Shown piece by piece: positions 1 to 7,573 of a stretch of DNA of 32,544 nucleotides. Every line of letters starts with the position of its first letter. Position 1 is the stretch's first letter. The notes beneath the pieces are model-generated. The model had not been told where the DNA came from. It did no database searches and was given only the letters and a program-made list of their open reading frames with translations. This DNA is from Thermotalea metallivorans. GTDB taxonomy: Bacteria > Bacillota > Clostridia > Peptostreptococcales > Thermotaleaceae. A program made the translations under genes and the position numbers. The DNA lies in NCBI RefSeq assembly GCF_001562415.1, contig NZ_LOEE01000014.1, positions 1 to 32,544 on the forward strand, read 5' to 3'.

Positions 1-274
1 GTTCAAGAACCTCCCAACCGTTGATTTTAATGGGGTTTTGTCACTTCTATTATATCACAGAGAGGGGGCTTCTTGGACTTTTTTATTGCCCAAAACTATT
101 GATTTTTCAATATTCATCGCACATCAACTTTGTGCGAAAGTTGATTTAAAACTTTAACCTATGAATTTACTAATACAATAATATCCGAAAATAGTGTCTC
201 TACTTAACTATCTAAATCGACAATAAAATGCACCGTCTATATAAGTCAAGCCTTAAACAGTAAAGAAGAGTATC
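1..274. other. Left-edge non-coding region with hairpin
   Basis: No convincing gene. A perfect 9-bp hairpin (ATCAACTTT, loop GTGCG, AAAGTTGAT) lies at 123-145. On the minus strand a TATAAT at about 50-55 is followed by GGGAGG and a TTG at the extreme edge, so a leftward gene could begin just outside the window, but too little is visible to call it. Confidence 0.4.
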
Positions 275-1264
275 TTAATATCTTGTAAATCCAACGCAGT
301 TATAACCGCTTTGATGCGCTTCAAAGTTATAATTAGTATCATTAATGTTAATACACACATCCTTACAGGTGCTTACTGTCATTCCCATATCACGAGCGAT
401 CAGTTTTAATTTTTTGAATTCTTTTTCTAAGTATGAAGAGTCTGCATAAAATCTTGTAACCGTCTTACCTCCAGGTAACCTCCACTCAATTGGTTTTATG
501 TTATTAATGTCAAATAATTGCTTTAATCTTTGCTCATGTTTCGGCAACAGTTCACACATTCTATTTAGGCAATCAACGGATAACTTTAGCACTTGAACAG
601 AGGCATGCTTAATTCCTGAATCTAAGTAGCGATTAAAAACTTTCTGTGCATATGTGTTATCTTCATCTATAGGTAAATATGGTGCAACAATACCAGTAAC
701 CCTAATGCCATTCTTTGAGCAGAATTCAGCAAATTCTAATCGTTTTGTCGAAGGTGGTGCTCCTGGCTCTAATACCGCCTCTACTTCTTCATCTGGAAGT
801 CCTGAGGATATTATAATTTGATTCTTTTCTTTAGATTTTATTAGTAAGTCCTGAATTTCTTTAGGAGGCAATCCTGCTTTTGTAAGAATATAATACCTCA
901 CACTTTCTTCGTTTAAGATTTTCAATATACTTTCTGTCATTCCACTCTCTATTAGACATGGTGAAAAAGCATCTGTTTTTGGTGAAAAATTGAAAATGAG
1001 ACTTTCTTTATTCTTATGATTAGTAATATATTCTTTCAAGTAGCTTGGATAATCTTTGTAGATCTTTACTGGTATATGTTCTTCTGTTTCATATTGTGAG
1101 TACATTGAACAATATCTGCAAAGAAAATCACAGCCGATTGCAGGGTTTAGCTCGTGTGCATTAAAACAACTTGATGTCTGCCTAAAATCAGTTATTTCTT
1201 CAGCCCCCTCTAATCCATAAACAAATTGATAATCAATACCCTTTGATGATTTTAAATTTTCCAT
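275..1264 (-). CDS. Radical SAM protein, spore photoproduct lyase-like
   Basis: The 329-residue protein has a CX3CX2C cluster motif (C45, C49, C52, within CDFLCRYC) that would bind the [4Fe-4S] cluster used to cleave S-adenosylmethionine. Length and overall pattern, including the downstream TKAGLPP and GIVAPYLPIDED segments, fit the spore photoproduct lyase (SplB) family. Three more cysteines near the C-terminus (C300, C304, C323) might carry a second cluster or serve as catalytic thiols. The start is supported by GGGAGG a few bases upstream. It is the second gene of a leftward pair, 45 bp after the isocyanide-synthase-like gene. Family membership is fairly secure. DNA repair as the role is doubtful, because the partner gene points to small-molecule or peptide modification. 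Confidence 0.75.
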   Translation of the reverse strand: MENLKSSKGIDYQFVYGLEGAEEITDFRQTSSCFNAHELNPAIGCDFLCRYCSMYSQYETEEHIPVKIYKDYPSYLKEYITNHKNKESLIFNFSPKTDAFSPCLIESGMTESILKILNEESVRYYILTKAGLPPKEIQDLLIKSKEKNQIIISSGLPDEEVEAVLEPGAPPSTKRLEFAEFCSKNGIRVTGIVAPYLPIDEDNTYAQKVFNRYLDSGIKHASVQVLKLSVDCLNRMCELLPKHEQRLKQLFDINNIKPIEWRLPGGKTVTRFYADSSYLEKEFKKLKLIARDMGMTVSTCKDVCININDTNYNFEAHQSGYNCVGFTRY

Positions 1265-1309
1265 AACGATACCTCCCTAATTAAAATTGTATTTGCATTC
1301 AATAACCCT

Positions 1310-2464
1310 TCATATAATGTTTTCTGAACTGTACTCAAGCACCTCTATCTCCTCTTTATACTGTTTCTGAAAGTGAATATCTGATGCTGGTAAATTTTTA
1401 TTTTTCATTTTATATATTAGAGCTATTAAATTTAAATAAATTTGGTAACAACGATAATTTAATTTACTTTCCGTAGTTACTAATAAAGGAATCATCTTGC
1501 GCGTACTAGCCATTCTAAAACCAACTATGCCGCATTGAATTCTTATTGCTCCACCTGGAAAGGGTCTAAAAGTTAATTGTCCATCATCAGATCTTTGGAC
1601 AAATCTTATTTCGTTACCTATTAAAGAGTTAAGTAATTCATCTGATTTTCTAACGCCGGCTTCGTATCTACCAAGTCTATCTCCAGCCTCTTCAAAGGTA
1701 CAATCTCTTCCAAGAAATCTTATGATATTCAAATGCTCTTTTACTCCGAATTGTGCTTTCTTATGATATTTAACTTTTTCAAGGTTAGAGGACCAATTAC
1801 AATGTTCTGATTCAACAAGTAAGTAAACAATACTATCCATATTAAGTAAACTTATAAGTGCTCTAAACTTTTCACAGTAAGACAACGTCTTATCAATCGG
1901 AATATCATTAACATAATTGGCTACTACATTATCGATAACAATAGTGAACTTTATAGCAGGGGGATAAAATGGCTTTATTTTGTTATACAGTTTTTTTATT
2001 TGGTAAAGAAGTAAGACCTCCCCAAGGTTAATATCAAAACTAATAGAAGGTTTATCTACACTTGTACTTGCATGGTAGCCCCCTCCCAAATCAAGATATA
2101 AAGGAATGGTTTCGTATTTAGATACATGCCTTGTAATTATTTCATTGATTCTCGGTATATGATGCTGTACATTTTTCGTTGATTGATAATTAAAATCTCT
2201 TGAAAGCAATATTTTAGCTATTTTATTTGCGACTGTATAATCTTTACAGATGATTTCTTTTTCGTTTGTTATATTTGCTTTTTTAACTATATTCTCCACT
2301 TCTTCATTTTCTTGATATAATATAAAGTTAAGTTTTTCTTCTAAGTAACCTACTATTTCTTCATAAATAAAAGAATCACCAATATTATCCTGATTTGTGT
2401 TATTATGTTCTACGCAGATTACCTCGTAAATACATCCCCTTGGATCATTGCAAATTTCATGCAT
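1310..2464 (-). CDS. Isocyanide synthase (DIT1/PvcA)-like protein, tentative
   Basis: The 384-residue protein shows no motif I can match with certainty. Residues about 125-215 run in the same order as isocyanide synthases of the DIT1/PvcA family: a LYLDLGGGYHAS stretch, a DINLGEVLLL helix, FYPP, a hydrophobic strand ending in VIDNVVANYV, then a helix starting IDKTLSYCEKF. In PvcA the corresponding segments are the LPD-x-GEE helix, YPPG and the CSDGRVFSDLVGV strand. The C-terminal GGAIRIQCGIVGFR segment could match the family's IRLSIHP strand. These comparisons are from memory. The start is backed by a GGGGGG ribosome site 8 bases upstream. It is the first gene of an operon with the radical SAM gene and has its own promoter. 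If the assignment holds, it would convert an amino group to an isonitrile. Confidence 0.4.
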   Translation of the reverse strand: MHEICNDPRGCIYEVICVEHNNTNQDNIGDSFIYEEIVGYLEEKLNFILYQENEEVENIVKKANITNEKEIICKDYTVANKIAKILLSRDFNYQSTKNVQHHIPRINEIITRHVSKYETIPLYLDLGGGYHASTSVDKPSISFDINLGEVLLLYQIKKLYNKIKPFYPPAIKFTIVIDNVVANYVNDIPIDKTLSYCEKFRALISLLNMDSIVYLLVESEHCNWSSNLEKVKYHKKAQFGVKEHLNIIRFLGRDCTFEEAGDRLGRYEAGVRKSDELLNSLIGNEIRFVQRSDDGQLTFRPFPGGAIRIQCGIVGFRMASTRKMIPLLVTTESKLNYRCYQIYLNLIALIYKMKNKNLPASDIHFQKQYKEEIEVLEYSSENII

Positions 2465-2551
2465 GTATCCATCCCCCCTTGATTTATTTCATCTGCTCAT
2501 ATTTCTCTGATAAATTTTTTAGATTTGTTAGTGTTTTGTAAAACTATTCCA

Positions 2552-2580
2552 ATAATATCAATATTTTGTTTGTTTGTCAA
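2552..2580 (-). promoter_or_regulatory. Sigma-A promoter of the radical SAM operon
   Basis: On the minus strand TTGACA (2575-2580) is separated by exactly 17 bases from TATTAT (2552-2557), a near-consensus sigma-A promoter. Transcription would begin near 2545, leaving a 5' leader of about 80 bases before the gene starting at 2464. Confidence 0.8.
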
Positions 2581-2713
2581 TATGGGGATTTATATTTTTT
2601 ACTTATGCATTTATTGGAATTTTTATTCTTTGAACTTACTTTTCTCACCTAACCCACATACAATTTGAATTCAGATGATATGTTAATATTATCTAATAGA
2701 AATCAATAATAAA

Positions 2714-2750
2714 GGTAGTACCAGAGAAGATGCAATTCTCTAGTACTACC
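2714..2750 (-). terminator. Hairpin, likely leftward terminator
   Basis: A 15-bp stem with one mismatch (GGTAGTACCAGAGAA against TTCTCTAGTACTACC) and a 7-base loop. On the minus strand it is followed by TTTATTATT, a moderate U-tract. It sits between the upstream short open frames and the enzyme operon, so it could end or attenuate their transcript. Confidence 0.5.
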
Positions 2751-2836
2751 CCTTAATTTACAAAGTATACAGTGTGTTTCCAAATCTTATATTTTCTTTA
2801 GAACATTACTTCTTGCTAAATATAAGTATTCCAGGA

Positions 2837-2947
2837 TTAAAAAATCAGTTGTTTGTATGGGCTTAATTGGCACAGTGGAGCAGGAGCACACTCTCGGTAG
2901 CTAACTACACTCATTTGATATTTTTCTACAGGTCTCAAGTTACTCAT
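2837..2947 (-). CDS. Possible small peptide (36 aa), function unknown
   Basis: An ATG-initiated frame of 36 residues, with a charged N-terminal half (MSNLRPVEKY) and a C-terminal half carrying two cysteines (ECAPAPLCQL), proline and aromatic residues. That division resembles leader and core of a ribosomally made peptide, and the gene lies on the same strand upstream of two possible modifying enzymes. Against it, no good ribosome site is visible (only a weak GAAG about 11 bases upstream), and I recognise no family. It could be a remnant of a longer frame. Confidence 0.25.
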   Translation of the reverse strand: MSNLRPVEKYQMSVVSYRECAPAPLCQLSPYKQLIF

Positions 2948-2971
2948 TACATCATCGCTTCTAATGCAAAA

Positions 2972-3079
2972 TTATCTTATATATGCTCCACCCTTTGTCG
3001 TTCTTGTCTCATTATTTTCAAATCCGATCTCCTTAGAACCTTTTAAAAATTCTTTAAGAGATTGCTTTGTTGTTAAACG
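2972..3079 (-). pseudogene. Open frame fragment upstream of the small peptide
   Basis: A 35-codon stretch without a start codon, in the same frame as the 36-residue peptide and ending 24 bases before its ATG. It reads like protein sequence (QSLKEFLKGSKEIGFENN, ending KGGAYIR). An in-frame TGA at 3080-3082 precedes it. It may be the 3' end of a gene truncated by the mobile-element remnant on its right. The alternative is chance; base composition does not decide. Confidence 0.2.
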
Positions 3080-3209
3080 TCAGAATAAATTCATTTGATT
3101 GACTACAAAAACAGCAGAATAAAATCTTAACTGTCAATACTTTAAACAAAAAGGAGAAGGGGAAAGCAGCCAAGCAAAACAATCTTTCCCCTAACAACAA
3201 TATATTACT

Positions 3210-3733
3210 ATGATAAGTATAGGCAATTTTCCTGAAAATATAACTAAAGGTTTGCTGTCAAGAGAAAAAAATATTCAACATATGTATGGATGCCCTTCCT
3301 GCGGTTATGAGGGTATGCTTCATCGTCATGGGCACTATGATAGAAATGTAGTGACCCTTTATCAGCATTTTGTCATAAGTATTCAGCGTTTTCAATGTCC
3401 TTCATGTAAAAAAACATATTCTCTTCTTCCTTCCATGCTTATTCCATATTTCGTTTATTCCTTTGATTTCGTTATTTTTTGTCTGTACTGCATATTTTCA
3501 TTATCTGAAAAAGCAAGTGATGTCTGCAGATTCCTTGGTGATTGCAATAAGCAATGTTTCATAACAGCTTCTTTGCCTTCTTTGATTCTTTTTACTATGA
3601 TTCTGATTTGTCAGTGTTTTCAGCAGATGAGGCTGCTGCTGTACTTCTTTCCAAAATACTGTGTTTTAACAGCCAGCGTTCCTTCCATTATGAATTTTTT
3701 AAAAGGATGCCAAAATATTTTCTCTCTTCATAG
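3210..3733 (+). pseudogene. DUF6431-like mobile-element gene, frameshifted
   Basis: The N-terminal part has two zinc-ribbon cysteine pairs (CPSCGYEG and CPSCKKTY) and a LLPSMLIPY motif, which I associate with DUF6431 proteins of clostridial mobile elements. The frame is intact to about residue 118 (CFIT). Sensible protein then resumes in another frame (FFAFFDSFYYD and, later, FKRMPKYFLSS) and stops at 3731-3733, so a deletion plus frameshift has broken the gene near 3567. The original frame runs on to 3782 as nonsense. Just upstream is an 8-bp hairpin (3159-3166 with 3184-3191). Family name is from memory; the broken state is seen directly. Confidence 0.6.
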
Positions 3734-4042
3734 GTTATCCTATCTTTTCCGGGCATTTCTATGCCCATTTTCAGATTTTTGAGTAAGTTTTCGTGTTTTT
3801 GTAGGTTTTTTTATTTCATTTTCCAAAGATAATGCAATTTATTTGCCCCTGTTTTTGTTGTTTTCCATGTGCTTAATCTATCTTGGAGCATCCCACAGAG
3901 CTTTTTACTGTTAGAGTAGGTCTAGGCAGCGTTTTTTTTGTTCATGCTTTTAGTAATCTAATTTCATGAGGAGGTTTTTTTCTACTCATAGCTAAAGCTT
4001 TTTGGAATCCCCGATAGAACCGGGGGTTATCGTTACACAAAA
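3734..4042. other. Gene-free AT/T-rich stretch
   Basis: About 300 bases after the broken mobile-element gene. It is T-rich on the plus strand, and no open frame with a ribosome site or recognisable repeat was seen. It probably belongs to the decayed element. Confidence 0.4.
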
Positions 4043-4066
4043 AAACTCCTTGATTTCAAGGAGTTT
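4043..4066 (-). terminator. Terminator of the ABC exporter gene
   Basis: Perfect 11-bp stem (AAACTCCTTGA against TCAAGGAGTTT) with a 2-base loop. On the minus strand the transcript ends in seven U residues. It begins only a few bases after the exporter stop codon. Confidence 0.9.
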
Positions 4067-4070
4067 AATG

Positions 4071-5747
4071 CTATATATAATTTACTGCATATCTTTCTTG
4101 GTTTTCTTCTACAATACCTTCATCGGTAAGAACCAAAATTCGATCGGCTCTCCTGATCGTTGCGAGACGGTGGGCAATCACCAGCGTTGTTCTGTTTTCG
4201 GAAAGCTCATGGAGAGATTCTTGAATGACCTTTTCCGTTTCGTTATCTAAAGCGGAAGTAGCTTCATCCAAGATAAGAATGGGGGGATTTTTCAGAAAGA
4301 TTCTTGCAATGGAAATTCTTTGTTTTTGTCCTCCCGACAGTTTCACGCCCCTCTCTCCAATGTAGGTATCGTAACCATTTTCCAAAGACATAATAAACTC
4401 ATGGGCATTGGCCTTTTTGGCCGCTTCTATAATTTCCTCATCGGTGGCGCCGATTTTCCCATAGGCTATATTTTCCTTTACCGTACCGGAAAAAAGAAAT
4501 ACATCCTGTTGAACAATGCCGATATTTTCCCGAAGGGATTTCTGGGTGATTTTCCTGATATCTATATCATCAATCTCAATCCTCCCCTGGTCTACTTCAT
4601 AAAATCTTGGAATTAGACTGCACAGGGTTGTCTTTCCTCCTCCCGAAGGCCCCACCAAGGCCACGGTTTCCCCAGGATGAATTTTCAAACTGATATTTTC
4701 CAATACCTTTGCCTTATTGTTATAACTAAAGGTCACCTGGTCAAATACGATTTTCCCGTGTACTCTCCCGATGGCCTTTGCATCGGGATCATCCACAATA
4801 TCCGGTTCCAGGTCCATGAGTTCTACAAAGCGGTGAAATCCGGCCATCCCCTTCTGGTAGTTTTCCACAAAGGCCGTAATCCTTCGAATAGGCTGCAAAA
4901 ACATGGAAATATAGAGTAGAAAACCTACCAACTCTCCTATGGTAAGCTGATCATAGTAGTAAAAAATGCCTCCAAAAATCACTACTACCAGATGAATCAG
5001 GTTAGAAAAAAAATTAATGCCTGAAAAAAACTGTCCCATCACTTGAAATGCATTTTCCCTGGATTTTCTGAAATTGGCATTTCCCTCTTCAAACTTTTCC
5101 TTTTCATACCACTCATTGGTAAAGGATTTCACCACCCTTACCCCAGAAATACTATCCTCTACCCGGGCATTGATATCCGCTACCTTTAGCCGCATATCCC
5201 GGAAGGATTTCTGCATTTCTTTGTTTTTGCTGATGGCAAACCACAACATTAGGGGAACCACGGAAAAAACAATCAGCGCCAAAGGCCAATGGATCGTCAG
5301 CAAGATTATAAAAGAACCCAATAGAGTAACGGTTGCAATAAACAGGTCTTCCGGTCCATGATGGGCAAGTTCCGAAATTTCGTTTAAATCATTGACCAAT
5401 CGAGACATGATATGCCCCGTTTTGGTATTGTCAAAATAGGTAAAAGACAGCTTATGGATATGATCAAACAGGTCTTTTCTCATATCATATTCCATTCTGA
5501 CTCCTAAAACGTGCCCGTAATAATCCACGATATAATTGAGCAGGGCCCTGGCGATATACAAGAGAAACAGCCCCAAACCTGCCCATAGGATCACCTTAAG
5601 ATTCTTTTGGGGCAGCAAATCATCCACCATTTGTCTCACAACGATGGGAAAAACTAAATCCATTCCAGCCATCAAAAATGCACAACCAAAATCCAGAAAA
5701 AACAAAGGCAAATGCCCACGATAGTATTTTGAAAATCTCTTTAGCAT
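4071..5747 (-). CDS. ABC exporter, fused permease and ATPase
   Basis: A half-size exporter of 558 residues that would dimerise in the membrane and pump out lipids, drugs or peptides (MsbA/BmrA type). The N-terminal ~310 residues hold the transmembrane helices. The ATPase half shows Walker A (GPSGGGKTT), the signature LSGGQKQR, Walker B (ILILDEATSALD) and the H-loop VIAHRLATI. I start it at the internal ATG at 5747 because AGGAG lies 8 bases upstream; the longer frame to 5771 has no ribosome site. The C-terminus ends in EENQERYAVNYI, where relatives usually have a longer EEGTHEEL-type tail, so about 10-15 residues seem lost. It is a single-gene unit with its own extended -10 promoter and terminator. 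Confidence 0.9.
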   Translation of the reverse strand: MLKRFSKYYRGHLPLFFLDFGCAFLMAGMDLVFPIVVRQMVDDLLPQKNLKVILWAGLGLFLLYIARALLNYIVDYYGHVLGVRMEYDMRKDLFDHIHKLSFTYFDNTKTGHIMSRLVNDLNEISELAHHGPEDLFIATVTLLGSFIILLTIHWPLALIVFSVVPLMLWFAISKNKEMQKSFRDMRLKVADINARVEDSISGVRVVKSFTNEWYEKEKFEEGNANFRKSRENAFQVMGQFFSGINFFSNLIHLVVVIFGGIFYYYDQLTIGELVGFLLYISMFLQPIRRITAFVENYQKGMAGFHRFVELMDLEPDIVDDPDAKAIGRVHGKIVFDQVTFSYNNKAKVLENISLKIHPGETVALVGPSGGGKTTLCSLIPRFYEVDQGRIEIDDIDIRKITQKSLRENIGIVQQDVFLFSGTVKENIAYGKIGATDEEIIEAAKKANAHEFIMSLENGYDTYIGERGVKLSGGQKQRISIARIFLKNPPILILDEATSALDNETEKVIQESLHELSENRTTLVIAHRLATIRRADRILVLTDEGIVEENQERYAVNYI

Positions 5748-5788
5748 AGTCAATCTCCTCTTCAAAAACATACTTCGTTCATCTAAAT

Positions 5789-5794
5789 ATTATA
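5789..5794 (-). promoter_or_regulatory. Extended -10 promoter of ABC exporter
   Basis: On the minus strand TGGTATAAT gives a consensus -10 with the TGn extension. No good -35 is visible. Start of transcription would be about 35 bases before the chosen start codon. Confidence 0.5.
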
Positions 5795-5829
5795 CCACAT
5801 TGTTCTATTCAGCAGCTTACTTCTTTCCA

Positions 5830-5937
5830 TCAAGCATGGGTATCTTTTTTCTGCGTTTGCAGACATGTCCTTGCCATTTGCCTTCCTGTTTTTTCTATTA
5901 CTTTATCCGATAGACTATACAAAATCTGTTTCATCAT
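5830..5937 (-). CDS. Small peptide (35 aa) behind the histidine kinase
   Basis: A 35-residue frame starting ATGATG, with a good ribosome site (GGGAAGGGAGA) in the 12 bases between it and the kinase stop codon, so it is very likely translated and coupled to the kinase. The N-terminal half (MMKQILYSLSDKVIEKT) could form an amphipathic helix; one cysteine (C25) and a basic, polar tail follow. The layout faintly recalls AgrD-type signal precursors, but no AgrB protease is nearby and the residues after the cysteine are not hydrophobic. Function unknown. Confidence 0.5.
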   Translation of the reverse strand: MMKQILYSLSDKVIEKTGRQMARTCLQTQKKDTHA

Positions 5938-5949
5938 TCTCCCTTCCCA

Positions 5950-7251
5950 TCATGCATAGATATCTGAAAACTCTATTCGGACTCGTTCTACCATACTCTG
6001 CCCCGTGCTGTTCTCTTTTTCTGCCATGATTTCATCCTCTTGGAGAATTCGCACCGGAAATTGCATAATAAATTCACTTCCCCTATTTTCTTCACTCTTC
6101 ACAAAAATAGTTCCTCCCTGCATCTCCACTAAGGATTTTACAATAGACAATCCAATACCGCTTCCTTCATGATTTCTTGTAAGAGATTTATCCACTTGCC
6201 TGAATCTCTCAAAGATAATCTTTTGTTTATCCGTCGGTATCCCAATCCCCGTATCCTTTACAGAGATTTGAACCGTCTCCCCTTGATCCTCAATGTTGAC
6301 CTGAATACTGCCACAGGTCCTTGTGAATTTGACAGCATTGGAAAGAAGATTCAGCATAATTCTCTCCATGCTGTCAGGGTCGCAAGCCATGATCTTTTCT
6401 TCCACATCTGTATCAAAGATTAGGCTGATTCCCTTATTTTCTATGTATTCCGCCACAGACAAAGTAATATTTTCTATAATATTTACGATATTATGATTTT
6501 CCATGCGGATTTGAAAATAGCCGGAGTCGATTTTAGTAATATCAATTAAGTTATTGATCAAACGCAATAGCCTGTTTCCATTTTGTTTCATCATATAAAG
6601 ATACTTGTAATATTTTTCCCTGTTTGCTTCATCCACACAGCTTTCCGGCATCAGATATAAAAGCTGCAGGCTAGCCAGAATCACATTCAACGGCGTCCTC
6701 AATTCATGGGATATATTAGAAAAAAACTCCATTTTGACGATATCATATTCCAAAGCTTCACTTAACAGTTTTGTGTTTTCCTCTACAGTTTTCTGCAGGA
6801 ATTCTGCTTGCTTGCGCTCAGTAATATCCCTTGCAAAGGTCAAAAACATATTCTTGCCCTTATAAGGAAACAGCGTAGTCGTTACTTCCACATTCGCTTC
6901 ACTGCCATCCATCCTTATAAATTTCCTTTCTTTTAGAGGAGTAAAACCTCCCTTCTCCCGAGCCAAATGTAGTTTTTTTCTTACATCTTCTTTATCCATC
7001 GGATGGATCCCATCCAACACAGGTTTTCCGATAAGCTCCTCCGCCGATTTTGCACCCAAAAGCTCTATCCCGGCAACATTTACAAACTCCACCCTGTTTC
7101 CATCATGAATAAAAATCCCTATAGGCGAAAGCTCCACCACCCTTCGATATCTCTCCTCACTTTCTCGGAGTGCTTCCTCCACATATTTTAATTTCTTAAT
7201 ATCCTGTGCATAGACTAAAAAATCTCTTATCTGCTTCATTACCTTTATCAT
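5950..7251 (-). CDS. PAS-domain sensor histidine kinase
   Basis: A 433-residue soluble kinase. A PAS domain with its C-terminal motif occupies about residues 30-150 (ending ARDITERKQAE). The phosphoacceptor H-box follows (FFSNISHELRTPLNVI), then the ATP-binding domain with N-box (NLLSNAVKFT), G1 (VKDTGIGIP), F-box (IFERFRQVD) and G2 (GSGIGLSIV). There are no transmembrane segments, so it senses an internal signal. The tail VERVRIEFSDIYA resembles a conserved ending I recall in clostridial kinases of this type. No response regulator gene is adjacent, so it is an orphan. The start is uncertain: a GGGGGG run lies 12 bases upstream of the first ATG, and MKQIRD five codons in is an alternative. 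Confidence 0.9.
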   Translation of the reverse strand: MIKVMKQIRDFLVYAQDIKKLKYVEEALRESEERYRRVVELSPIGIFIHDGNRVEFVNVAGIELLGAKSAEELIGKPVLDGIHPMDKEDVRKKLHLAREKGGFTPLKERKFIRMDGSEANVEVTTTLFPYKGKNMFLTFARDITERKQAEFLQKTVEENTKLLSEALEYDIVKMEFFSNISHELRTPLNVILASLQLLYLMPESCVDEANREKYYKYLYMMKQNGNRLLRLINNLIDITKIDSGYFQIRMENHNIVNIIENITLSVAEYIENKGISLIFDTDVEEKIMACDPDSMERIMLNLLSNAVKFTRTCGSIQVNIEDQGETVQISVKDTGIGIPTDKQKIIFERFRQVDKSLTRNHEGSGIGLSIVKSLVEMQGGTIFVKSEENRGSEFIMQFPVRILQEDEIMAEKENSTGQSMVERVRIEFSDIYA

Positions 7252-7397
7252 GAAAACTTTAAACCCCCCCTATATTTACCTTTTTCATTTGCAATGCTGT
7301 AATACTTCTTTATTCGATATCTCCAAACACTTTCCTCCTGATCCTACGTCCATATGTTATGTTTTGTTGCAAACTCCTATTTTTCCTTTCAAAAACA

Positions 7398-7433
7398 GGA
7401 AAACTCCTCCAGATAAATCCAGAGGAGTTTTCC
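7398..7433 (-). terminator. Terminator of the TetR/ABC operon
   Basis: Perfect 12-bp stem (GGAAAACTCCTC against GAGGAGTTTTCC) with a 12-base loop, followed on the minus strand by TGTTTTTG. It comes directly after the stop codon of the 41-residue membrane protein, which ties that small gene to the operon. Confidence 0.85.
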
Positions 7434-7434
7434 A

Positions 7435-7560
7435 TTAGATATCTTCTTTTTCTTCTTCTTTTTGTTTCCTATTCGCCTGCCACTTCTTCAGTATTTTCAG
7501 TTTGATCGGTGCAGCGATCACTGCAAGCACAATCAGTAGAATCCACCATTTCCATTCCAT
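7435..7560 (-). CDS. Small single-span membrane protein (41 aa)
   Basis: A 41-residue frame with an AAGGAGGG ribosome site 8 bases upstream. Residues about 4-19 (KWWILLIVLAVIAAP) form one transmembrane helix, followed by a strongly basic then acidic cytoplasmic tail (KQKEEEKEDI). It is the last gene of the TetR/ABC-2 operon, 13 bp after the second permease and just before the terminator. It could be a small accessory subunit of the transporter. No family recognised. Confidence 0.7.
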   Translation of the reverse strand: MEWKWWILLIVLAVIAAPIKLKILKKWQANRKQKEEEKEDI

Positions 7561-7573
7561 TTCCTTTCCCTCC

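Noticed and set aside
275-1264. The radical SAM gene as a true spore photoproduct lyase for DNA repair
   Set aside because: Context with an isocyanide-synthase-like gene and no sporulation genes nearby makes this less likely. The family similarity alone does not prove the reaction.
2837-3079. CRISPR or tRNA-like structure in the upstream region of the radical SAM operon
   Set aside because: No regularly spaced repeats and no cloverleaf were found. The only structure is the single hairpin at 2714-2750.
5830-5937. The small peptide behind the kinase as an AgrD autoinducer precursor
   Set aside because: No AgrB protease gene nearby, and the residues after the cysteine are polar and basic rather than hydrophobic. 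It is kept only as an unknown small gene.
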